Origin: Collybia mongolica
Taxonomy: Eukaryota > Basidiomycota > Agaricomycetes > Agaricales > Clitocybaceae
DNA length: 64,000 nucleotides
Direction of reading: 5' to 3'
Assembly (NCBI GenBank): GCA_013420905.1
Contig: JAAXNY010000004.1
Location: 2,480,001-2,544,000 of the forward strand
Each line of letters starts with the position of its first letter. The first letter of the stretch is position 1. A program made the translations under genes and the position numbers. Under the pieces are notes generated by a model. It worked only from the letters and a program-made list of their open reading frames with translations, ran no database searches and was not told where the DNA came from. Below, piece by piece: positions 52,823 to 62,252 of this stretch.

Positions 52823-53449
52823 GGTATAAGATAGGCTAATCTCGAAGCACAAAGAAAGATGGTTTACTTGTATGCAAGAGCCTTATTCGAACTGGCACCC
52901 CCTTGTGTGGTTACAACTTCCAGAACAAACATGAATAACCTCTCCAGCCCACTTACTAACTTACTACGCCGCAAAGCCTGCTGCTTTTACACCATTTGAA
53001 AAACCTTGATTGTGACATTGGACCTTACTTGCTCCAGTAATCACTAAGTTTGCTAAGTAGTAAAAGGGCCGGGACTAAGTAAAAAACGAGCTAAAGACCT
53101 GTGCCACACAATGCTTTATCCCACTATTTGGCACAATTGCTACATCAGCAAAATGAACTGATATTGACCTAGCAAGTAATTGGTTGATCGAGTGTACCTT
53201 GTAGGAGATGGTGTGATCTAGGAGTTGCCTGTACAGGTAGATAATGGGCATGTAGAACATGAGAGGTAGTTCAGAATCAATACACAACATGCAAGGCATC
53301 AAATAGAACAATCTCATGCCTATCCAGACCTTGCCTACCTTGCTTGTTGTGATCATGGTATTGCCATACCTTGCATTACCCAGCTTGTACCTAGCTGGGT
53401 ATGTAAGAACCTTGATATACCCTTGCATTACCTAGCTTATACCTAGCTG
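52823..53449. other. Upstream of RRM gene passing into CG-poor repeat DNA
   Basis: The first 200 bases have ordinary composition and should hold the RRM gene promoter. From about 53,060 CG becomes rare. Positions 53367-53465 are two tandem copies of a roughly 50-base unit (TACCTTGCATTACC...TGTAAGAACCTTGATA); the second unit is split by the retroposon that follows. Confidence 0.5.
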
Positions 53450-53465
53450 GACATGTAAGGACCTT

Positions 53466-54421
53466 TCTTTTTTTTTTTTTTTTTTGGGTCATATAATAAT
53501 ATTAAGCACATGTGGGTTTGACCCAGCTACATGCGGGCATAAACACCTATTACCACTAAGTAATCTGTAATGGGCCATCAGGGTGGAGCTGTACACTAAG
53601 TTGCTCTCCAGGTCATATTACAGGTCTAGACTGAGGATACCTGCAGTCCAACAGTATTGTACTATACCATGTCTGAACCTCCCAATGCCTTAAAGGTTTG
53701 CCTTTGCTTGTTGGGGCATGGTCCCCTCCCTTCACATTGGTACCCCGTTCCACTCCCCCCCTGGTATTTTCAGGTCACCCTGGAAACCCATTACTCCCCC
53801 CCAGTGTCAAAGATAAATGTCCAATCTAAATGAACAACCCATACCTCAAACCTGCTCCCCCTCTCCTGAATCCCCCCTATTACTTTCCCCCCTGTTCCAC
53901 ACCGCTCTCCCAAAGCAATGACTCCCCTCCAAAATGAGGCTGCCAAATCCCACCATAGGACAATAAACTGGCATTCTCCCCAAGAGGTGTGCTCTGTGCA
54001 GGGACAGTAGCTGATTGGAGGCCAGACCCCTTCCTCCTTTTGTATTTGGGTGTAGTGGTTAAGCAAGTACAAATAAATTGTCGAAAATGTTGGTGGTGAC
54101 ACTCCCTAAGGATCTGCATGAAGCAGAGTACAAGAGTTGTGGTGTCCTCATGTGGCCTGGTAGTTGATGAGGTGGATGTGAACAGATTAGTGAAGCCCCC
54201 AGTACAGGCAAGATGAGATGACCCTGCAGATAGTCAGGATCAGCTCTGATAAGTTAGAAATTTGGATATGGTATAAAAGGATAGTGGCCCAGGCCAAAAG
54301 AGTGGTCTGATGAAGGGCAATGTTGATTAGGGATGAGGTGTTAGGTAGTTTAGGGATAACCTAGTGCAGGAGGGACAAATTCCCATGGTCAGATGGTGGT
54401 GGTAAAAGATCAAGAAGTGTT
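53466..54421 (-). mobile_element. Poly(A) retroposon, copy 2, with 16-base target-site duplication
   Basis: The second copy of the 950-base element at 44044-44993, differing at only a few positions (for example ATGCGGGC here against ATGTGGGC there, plus one extra A). It starts on the plus strand with a T-tract longer than 20 bases. It is bounded by GACATGTAAGGACCTT at 53450-53465 and 54422-54437. It is inserted inside a tandem repeat unit. The open frame 53791-54102 (minus) is identical to that of copy 1 but has no recognised domain. Confidence 0.88.
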
Positions 54422-54577
54422 GACATGTAAGGACCTTGATATACCTTGAATGACCTTGGGTCAGTTTGGTTTGATCAAATAGGGTTCATGTCTTTGCATC
54501 TGATTGATTTCACAAAGCCTTTGCCTAGCTTATATTACTGATTCAATACACACTTGCAATTATCATATTCAAGCAAA

Positions 54578-55690
54578 TCAATAAGAATCATCATCACTGG
54601 AATCCAAGTCCTCATCATACCAATTGGATTCATTTTCTGACTCCTCACTCTCATCTGAATCCTCTGGTCCACTTGCATTACCATCATCTCCATCTTGAAT
54701 CTGCTCATCAAGGTCTTCTTCATCCAAATCAAGATTGGTGGTCACAGTGGGTTTGGGGCCAAATGCCTGCCTCATGTCATCATGGAATGGAGCCAGGGTT
54801 TCCTGAAAATTTGGTGAGTGGCCTATTCCATTTCCTGAGAAGTGCATCATCATGTCATGGTCAACAAACCTGTAACAAGGTCAGCACAATTCATAAACCA
54901 GATATCATCACTCACATGGACACACTATAGCAGTAGTAGTCCTTTCCTTCCTCTGTAGACTAATGTGCTATTGATGTGCTTGGAAGAAATTCATTGGTCT
55001 GTCCAAGAGACCAGACAGGAATCAGGTGGACAGCTTGAATCACATTCTCTGGCTCATCCAAATGTGTCTTCGTTACTGGAGTCAAGATACTGAAGTCAAT
55101 GGAGTCATTTTGCTTGGAAACCTGATTTGTAAGAATTATCCAGTTTGTACCATCAAATCCACAGAACATCTATCATTTTCCAAGCAAAAGAGGTTGAGCG
55201 GGATCCTCTGAGCTGTGCAACAGCATGAATAATGCCAATGACTCGACCATACATATATGGATGACCATCACCATCCAATGAGAGTGTCATGATGTCAGAA
55301 CATGTTTGAGGATTTATGGAATCAGCATTTTGATGACAGTCATAGGTGGTATAATGGATTCACATATGCTTGTGGAAGTAGATCTTGTTTGCTGAAATGT
55401 TGAGATTAAAACAATCCTCTTCATTAAAGTTTTCATCTTGAGAGCCAAGAAATTGGCAAAGGAGGTGGTCTTTGAGCTTTGGAAGGAAATCCTGCTGACA
55501 ATTAGTATAGAGATTGAGAGTAGTGACCAAAACTGCTTACATGAACAGCAGGATCACTTGCATTGTCATGAAGCCAGACTGGTATTTCCACCCAATTTTG
55601 TGTGCCCTTTCCCATTGTGTACTTCAAAGTTGGATCCAAAAATTGTAGTTCATCAACATAGTCAGATCAATGATGTGGTTTTGCAAAATT
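54578..55690 (-). pseudogene. Decayed C-terminal part of a basidiomycete transposon protein
   Basis: Pieces in order on the minus strand: VDELQFLDPTLKYTMGKG, EIPVWLHDNASDPAVH, DFLPKLKDHLLCQFLG, YTTYDCHQNADSINPQTC, LSLDGDGHPYMYGRVIGII, HAVAQLRGSRSTSF, DVLW, then ENVIQAVHLIPVWSLGQTN, DYYCYSVSMFVDHDMMMHF and an acidic tail ending DLDSSDDDSY. This order matches the C-terminal half of large transposon proteins common in Agaricomycetes (KDZ/Plavaka group; exact family uncertain). After DVLWI a TGA at complement 55153-55155 stands where the family has Arg before Trp, and the frame shifts just beyond. CG is nearly absent. The N-terminal half was not found. Confidence 0.7.
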
Positions 55691-56430
55691 CTTGAGTTGT
55701 GAAGAATGGAGAAGTTTCTGTAGGTTTTCATAGCATTGAATGTGGGTTCCAATCTGCTGTGCATGTTCAATCTTATTTGTATGGTCATAGAGCTGTTTTG
55801 GGAAATGGTGATTCCATTTGCCCTACTTCAGAGTGAGTGTGAGGTGAAGTATGGGAATTATACACTCATACCAGGAGTGTACTGTACAAGTCTGTTGTCC
55901 CATATGTTTCAACCATCTCCAGATAGTGACCAATGCTATGACCTTTGATCATGGAAATGTTAAACTCTTTTTTAACAGTCCTGATCTTTCAAGTGGTCTT
56001 GTGGCAATACTTCAATGCAGCCAACTTTTTTGCACATTGACCTTGACTGCAGATACGGCATGCAGCCTTGTGTCTGTACTTTACACTGAGCCATATGTCC
56101 TTGTGGACTCTGCATGGACTGCATGGACTGCACACACATGTCTACACAGACTCTGCACAGACTCACTTACTTTCGTTTACTACAATGGAGTACTTACTGT
56201 CTTGCTTATAACATGATAATAAATACTACATTATAGTAAATACTTAACCTAATATGGGGGGGCCCCCGCCACCCCCACTGTCCCTGTCATCCTTGTTGCC
56301 ATCGTTTTCTGCACCAGGTGGTGCAGAACGGGCCCCCACAGTGTCATCAGTGGCATGGTCCAGCACTGGCCATTTTTCTTGCTGTTGTCCCTATTGTTCT
56401 TAGTAGTCACTGTGTCCCCATTGGATCATG
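55691..56430. other. CG-poor DNA without supported genes
   Basis: Contains short plus-strand frames with no domain, a TGGACTGCATGGACTGCA-like run near 56105-56160, and a G/C-run (GGGGGGGCCCCCGCC) near 56255. Probably upstream parts of the decayed transposon. Confidence 0.4.
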
Positions 56431-56431
56431 A

Positions 56432-56485
56432 AATTCAGCCATTTAAGTGTGGAAATATGAATTTCCACACTTAAATGGCTGAATT
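56432..56485. repeat. Perfect inverted repeat, 25-base arms, 4-base loop
   Basis: The arm 56432-56456 (AATTCAGCCATTTAAGTGTG...) is the exact complement of 56461-56485, with spacer ATGA. It is far longer than chance would give and sits at the edge of the tandem array that shares its TTCAGCCAT motif. Confidence 0.9.
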
Positions 56486-56514
56486 AAAGGGGTATGAATT
56501 GTGGCTGAAATTCC

Positions 56515-56960
56515 ACCCCACATATTTCAGCCATCCAATAGATGAAAAAAGGTATTAAATTTTCCCTCCATTAATTGGATGAAATTTCATCCTATAAAGG
56601 AGTGAAGTTGGTGGCCTGATTTTCATCCCCCATATTTCAGCCATTTATTAGATAAAAATATGTATTAAAAATCCCTTCAATTAACTACAATTAATTGGAT
56701 GAAAGTTCATCTTATAGAAGAGTGAATTTAGTGGCTGATTTTCATCCAAAATATGTTAGCCATCCATTAGATGAAAAAAAGTATTAAATTTTCCCCCAGT
56801 TAACTGGATGAAATTTCATCCTATAGAAGAGTGATTTTAGTAGTTTATTTTCATCTCACATATTTCAGCCATCCTTTAGATGAAAAAAGATATTAGAATT
56901 TTCTCCAATTAACTGGATGAAATTTCAACCTATAAGAGAGTGAGTTGGGTTGTATATTTT
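56515..56960. repeat. Tandem array of about 110-120-base units, each with a 16-base palindrome
   Basis: Four units begin with a CATATTTCAGCCAT-like block near 56520, 56631, 56750 and 56859. Each continues AGATGAAAAAA-G-TATTAAA and TTAACTGGATGAAATTTCATCC (or a variant). GGATGAAATTTCATCC is a self-complementary 16-mer. Units differ by substitutions. Confidence 0.8.
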
Positions 56961-57122
56961 CATCTGATAGGGGGGTACAAAATTTATACAAAAGAATGGA
57001 ATTTAAAGACAGTACTTTGATTAATTAAATAGAGGGGGAACAATCTGAGGTTATATTTTGTAAGCTTGGAGTACTTAGTAAGTTCAGGTGAAGGGGGCCC
57101 AAAGGCAAGCTCTTGAGAGTAA

Positions 57123-57942
57123 TAGGGCTGCACACCGTACCGTCTGACGGGTACGGCCGTACAATCAACGGTCATGAGACGGGTACGGCTCGACCGTCCA
57201 CCGTCCGTAGTGTTTGGTCAGTCAAACCCCAACGGCTACGGGACGGGTACAGAGACGGCCGTTGTACGGTTATGTACGGCAGACGGTATCCATTGAAAGT
57301 AAAAAAAAATTACATTCCATACTGTACGCTAGGTATTCAACGACGTAGGGCTGCGTTTGCCTTTGCGCGGGCCAGATGTACCCGTTTCTTAACTAGCATT
57401 AGAATCCAGATGGTATCAGCATGGAGGCTTGCACGGCGGAGGGAAATGGTGTCCCGACCATCTGAGAAGACCTGCTCTACGGCGACAGCAGAACCTGGCA
57501 TGGGGATGTTCCGTGAACAAAATATCAAAGATGTTAGAATGACTCACCAGGAATACATAAGATGTCACGAGCAAGGCGAAACAGATTCGGGAACTGAGCG
57601 CGTCAACCCATCCGCCACTGAATTGGATTACAGGTGTCAAAATCTTCAGCAGGAAGTTTGAAGTATTCCTCAAGTTTGTTGATAGAGGCCTTCTCTTTCC
57701 TACGATATCGAGCTGTAAAGGATTTCTGAGGGGAACCCATGAGAGGTGAGCTTTGAGCAGACGGTTGATCGGGGATACCCGTCTAATACCGTCCAATGCC
57801 GTGGATGGCCGTCTTTCGACGGCAATGGACGGGCGTTGACCGTCCCATCAACGTGGTGAACCTGAGGCTGAACGGCACGGGTACGGTAACCATACTACGG
57901 GTCCGTACATACCGTGAGGTACGGTCACGGCGTGCAGCCCTA
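57123..57942 (-). mobile_element. hAT transposon deletion derivative, 820 bases, with 8-base target duplication
   Basis: Terminal inverted repeats TAGGGCTGCAC(A/G)CCGT at both ends; target duplication GAGAGTAA at 57115-57122 and 57943-57950. An 8-base duplication and a TAGGG end fit the hAT superfamily. Inside, the minus-strand frame 57337-57528 encodes MPGSAVAVEQVFSDGRDT and ISLRRASL, the hAT C-terminal dimerisation motif, so the element is an internally deleted copy of an autonomous hAT. Subterminal regions repeat CGTACGG/CCGTAC motifs, likely transposase-binding sites. CG is abundant, in contrast to the CG-poor DNA it inserted into. Confidence 0.92.
57337..57528 (-). pseudogene. Remnant of hAT transposase dimerisation domain
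   Basis: The frame reads IPMPGSAVAVEQVFSDGRDT, ISLRRASLHADTI and ARAKANAALRR. SxxxVERxFSxGxxxIxxxRxxL is the core of the hAT dimerisation region; here Glu-Gln replaces Glu-Arg. Only this end of the transposase survives inside the 820-base element, so it cannot be active by itself. Confidence 0.8.
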
Positions 57943-58078
57943 GAGAGTAATTCAGCATGGCATTAGGGAACCAAAGGATTATGCTATTACTATTATTAAA
58001 ATATTGCTTGAGCAAGGCTGTAAGATGCATGGGCAAAAAGAGTAGTATATGTAGTTAATAAAAGAATGGATGTATCAA

Positions 58079-61000
58079 CTATGTATGTATTGAAGATAAG
58101 GAATGACATCGATCAATAATTGACCACTTTCCACGATCCATAATGCGACCAATCACACATTCCACCTGGTTGAGATCAACACATTCTATAGATCCTAGGT
58201 CTTTGTAATAGTTCAAGGAGCAATAATCAGTTGCTGCTTCTGATATCTTGACCTGCCTGATAACTGCATAAATGAATGATTCTGCCTCAATCCCCTCTCT
58301 TGGGGATGCTGGGATATCAACAACAAGAAAACAACGGAGTTGCCCGAAAAACTCTCGCAGCTCAAACTCGGATCTTCGGGACCTGCGATGTGCAAATTTA
58401 TCAACCTCAAGTTGATACTAGGGTTTGTATGAGTCAGAGTATGTCAAAAAAATCAGAAATGCATAATATACCTTGACAAATGACATATCACGGCTGTCAG
58501 ACCTAAGCGGAAGAAGCTCGCGGGCATGCATAGTATCACCGCCCTCCAGGTGGTATACTCGGCCGTATTGATGGAATTGCGTCACTTGTGGTATAAGCTG
58601 TCGAATCACTGATGGGGATTTCTCGAGGCGGGTAGCCAATGTCGCTGTGAGCACCATCCATAGGGAACGAGAGAGGCTTGCTGCAGGTCCTTTTGGTGGG
58701 GTGAGGACGTGTAATGGATCTTAACTATAATTATTGAAGGACTGCATAGTATGATAAACAACGTACATTCATCTAATTTGAAATCCTGATCATGGGACTT
58801 TGCAGGTAAGACCTGAAGTTTGCCTTGTAAATTGTAGAGAAGAGTTATGTGTGCCAACTGGGCACATGAGGTGATATAGTTATTGATGCTCGCATAAGGA
58901 AACCGTCGGCTCTTGACATGGCGGAGGATATCACCACAGTAGCGCTCCATTGGAAATGCCCAATAGGCCCAGACCGGACCCATGGCCCTGACAGTTGGTG
59001 CGATATGGAGTAGTGCGTGAATTGTGAGGGGGCAAGTCGATACGCGCAGTGGGTCATATTTATAATATAGGCTGTTAATATATATATCAGAAAATGACCT
59101 CTGGGTTGCGAGAAGTGCTTACCGCTCATACACCTTGACCCAATCCTGAAACCCCCTTTCAAGCTCATCTATTTGATTTTGTGTAATTTCAAATTGGAGG
59201 CAAATTGTTAACAGTCTAACTAGTTTAATAAAGTGCTTATAGTATCGGGGATGTACAAATCGGCCTTTAAGGAGAGTTGGTGCGATGTAAAATGTCCAGA
59301 CCGAATATGTTTCTGCAATCATATTAGACCTCTCTGATGCAATATTAGGAACCCTAGACCCAAACGCCGCCGGAGTAGTACTCCCCGCATCTGCAGTGGC
59401 TTCTCCAATAGCCTCCCATACGGTTGAGGATAATACATAGCCTTCGTCATTGTGGGGAAGATCTTTGAATTTTCCAGTCCAAAGCCGAATTAAGTTTGGG
59501 ATGAGATTAGACCATATAAGATGCATGAAATCATAAGGGAACGAGGTAGGAAAAGATAGTGAACTCAGTGTACTGAGGAGTGGAATACCCTTGATGCCAT
59601 ATTTAGTTGCGAGGCGTTCGGACTCTGCATTGGTTACAGCAAACTGGACTTTTTTTGCTTGTTCAATGAATGACGAATGAGTTCGTAGTGGAAGTTCTGA
59701 TGCATTGTATTGTTCTTGTGGCTGTGGAAAGCCATCGCGGCACAGTGGAACATAATGGGTTGTCACTCGCGAGGATGGGGCACGGATGCCTTTGATGGTG
59801 CACATTCTGCAAGGATAGATGGCGTTGTGACCCTTCATTCGCATGACCATGGAAACTGCGGGTATATCACCAAAAACAACAACTAGAAATGCTCGGAGAA
59901 GGAATATGGATTCAGTCAGAGCATCGAAGGCAGAAACACCAATCTCGAGCTGTAGTAATTCTTGAACTACAGGCCACAAGAAGGAATCCATATCGTAGGG
60001 TTTCTTCGGCCCGGGAATTGACCCAAGTGGAATGATGTTTGCCTTGAGCATTCGCTCTTCAGGAGGAAGGTTGTAGTTAAATAGAATTAATGGCCAGGCA
60101 GTTTTGTTATGGCGCTTGAAAGGACCAAAACCGTCCGTAGATAATCCTAGTGCTACGTCGCGGGGATCTGAGAAGAACCATATAGGGAGTTCTTCATCGC
60201 CAATTGTAATATAAGTCTCCCGGAGTAATTGATAATGTGTACCATCAAATATATCAGTCATTTTCGTTGGGATATGTTTGTGCTTAGACCGATATTGCAT
60301 CTTCCTGGCTTGAGCACGGCTTGAGACCATGGCGCGGAGTCGGGGGATGATAGGGAGATATTCATAATAGGAGAGGGGTGTTTTTCCATCAGCTTTGTAG
60401 CGATCCTTATTGCATTTGGGGCACTGTATAAGGGTTTCGTACGGCCCAGTGTAACACACACATGAGGAGGTGCAACAGTCATAATGTACTGGCTGAAAAC
60501 CGGAAAGAAACTGGATTCGTTTCTCTGTGTTCTTCAAACTGTTGGCTGACAGCTCAGGAAGAAGATAACGAATTTTGTTGTAAGCTTTATGAGTGAGGCC
60601 TTCTTCAATTTTGATGGTATAGAGACGGAGGATTTTTAAGTCACTCTCGTCTAATACTTCCTCTATGAGGATATGGATCAGAGAGTGTTTCGAAGGACCC
60701 GAGTGGACACACCTAACCGCGAGGCTTCCTTCAAAAACCCCTCGCCAAGAAGATCCCACACCGAGATACCCTCTAACCCAGGCTCTGCGCTTGGCATTTC
60801 ATTATCACTACCGTCTTCCTCAAGATACTCATTGCTGTCGATAGAACCCTCACTGTCCGTGTCATCATTAGTATCCATATTCCGCTTGTCTCCCTCATCC
60901 TCATCCTCCTCGCTGCTCTCGTCACCTTCCCTGGGGATGAACTGTCGAGTAGGATCAGGCCCCCATCTTTCCTTGCCAATTTTGTCGAGATATGCCGCAA

Positions 61001-61472
61001 TACGATGAGAGCGGCGTGGATTGGATAACCCATAATGGTCTTCATGGTGCAGCACGGCTGATGGTGGTGATAATTCGCGAGAGTGAACGTTTGATGGTCC
61101 TGCCTCGTTATCCATTGGATAGTCAATGGGGACTAATTGCGATTGGGGGTCCTCAACGTGCATGTTCTCCTCCCAGTCAGCATGAGCATGACTCTGGGAT
61201 TGTTGATTGGTGGGCGGGCGGAATCCCGAGTTCGGTAACCTTTGTCGGGCAGGTGTAGCACGTCCTATAATTTGTTGCTTCATGGTGCGGCCTGAAGACT
61301 TCTTTCGAGGGGCTTTACTCTTAGCCGTTGAACTTGTTACCAGGAGATTGTTTTGCTCCAGAACTGCTGCAGTGAGACTCGAGCGCCCTTTGCCAAGTAG
61401 GTGCCGTGCTTCAGTCTTACGGTGAAGTCTCTCGCCGCAGCCACATGCGCAAAGGCGTCGTTTATTGCCCAT
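58079..61472 (-). CDS. Tnp2/CACTA-type transposase, apparently intact
   Basis: Start MGNKRRLCACGCGERLHRKT with a Cys/His N-terminal motif; a Ser/Pro and acidic region ends LGEGFLKEASRL. An intron starting GTGTGTCCAC (near 60690) joins in phase to EEVLDESDLKILRLYTI. Further landmarks: FLSGFQPVHYDCCTSSCVCY, CPKCNKDRYKADGK, IIPRLRAMVSS, FDGTHYQLLRE, FFSDPRDVALGLSTDGFGPF, AWPLILFNYNLPPEERM, LRAFLVVVFGDIPAVSMVMR, MKGHNAIYPCRMCTIKG and PYDFMHLIWSNLIPNL; then CPLTIHALLHI, GPVWAYWAFPMERYCGDIL, KSRRFPYASI, LEGGDTMHARELLPLRSDSR, FFGQLRCFLVDIP and ECVIGRIMDRGKWSIIDRC. This is the Transposase_21 (Tnp2) family of CACTA elements. No stop or frameshift was found and CG content is normal. Element ends were not identified. 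Confidence 0.88.
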
Positions 61473-61589
61473 GGTGTCTAAATGTCTTAAGTATATAAAT
61501 AGATTAGTGATAGATAATGAGTTGTGAATGGCCAGACGCACCAAGGTTAATGTTCAGAACCTCACCACACCCCACTATCGTTGTTTCCG

Positions 61590-61703
61590 ATGTACAACCC
61601 GATCCTAATGGGCAGTACCCCACCGTTTGATATTGCCCTCCCCAATGAACACCTTGATGAAGCGGCGGAACGCCGTCGTGCACGCCTGCAACAACGTTCC
61701 TAG
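61590..61703 (+). CDS. Small open frame of 37 codons, doubtful
   Basis: MYNPILMGSTPPFDIALPNE and then LDEAAERRRARLQQRS, between the transposase start and the fold-back element. The Arg-rich end is protein-like, but nothing else supports it. It could be an upstream exon of the SPT5-like gene or part of the transposon's other transcript. Confidence 0.2.
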   Translation: MYNPILMGSTPPFDIALPNEHLDEAAERRRARLQQRS

Positions 61704-61864
61704 GTTTCCTACTTCATTTAATTATTAGTCAATGTATTCCTTTCAATAATGATCATGTTCAAATTGTATTGAAGTTCTTATTATGACTACATATTCTATA
61801 TATGTACTAACTAATAGAAATTTGTATTGACTTACCAAGGGTCTATGAGGAGGCATATCAAATA

Positions 61865-62090
61865 GATGGTGGTGGTTTGGGATGAAGAGCGAAACCGTGC
61901 GAAAGCGGGCTGGGGCCTTACCTTATTCATCGGAATGTTGAAGTGTCGGGCATCCCGGGCATCGGGGTCATATGACCGTTCACATGACCCCAATGGCCGG
62001 GATACCCGACACTTCAACATTCTGATGAATAAGGTAAGGCCCCAGCCCGCTTTCGCACGGTTTCGCTCTTCATCCCAAACCACCACCATC
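61865..62090. mobile_element. Fold-back MITE, almost whole-length palindrome, possible TA duplication
   Basis: The left arm (from 61865, GATGGTGGTGGTTTGGGATG...) and the right arm (to 62090) are inverted copies about 105-110 bases long with a handful of mismatches and almost no loop; the open frames on the two strands begin with the same peptide, MVVVWDEERNRAKAGWG. TA flanks both ends (61863-61864 and 62091-62092), as for Tc1/mariner-type elements, but with only two bases this is weak. An RNA across it would form a long hairpin. Confidence 0.85.
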
Positions 62091-62252
62091 TATCTGTTGG
62101 AGCCACCGCTCCCTCCTTGTCGACTACTTCGTAAGTATGATTCATTAGTTTATTAGTATATATCAATGTAGTAGTGTATTAAAACAAAAAACCAACACGA
62201 ATGATAATGATAGTAATAAAGATAGACTAACAAAAAAATCTAATGCCCTTAG

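Noticed and set aside
44044..54421. The two 950-base copies as LTRs of one large retrotransposon
   Set aside because: They have different target duplications and a poly(A)-type end each; ERV14 and an RRM gene lie between them.
57113..57661. 182-codon plus-strand frame
   Set aside because: It begins outside the hAT element and crosses its terminal repeat; the minus strand carries the recognisable transposase end.
61832..62156. Two similar frames on opposite strands
   Set aside because: They arise because the DNA is a palindrome; no protein evidence.
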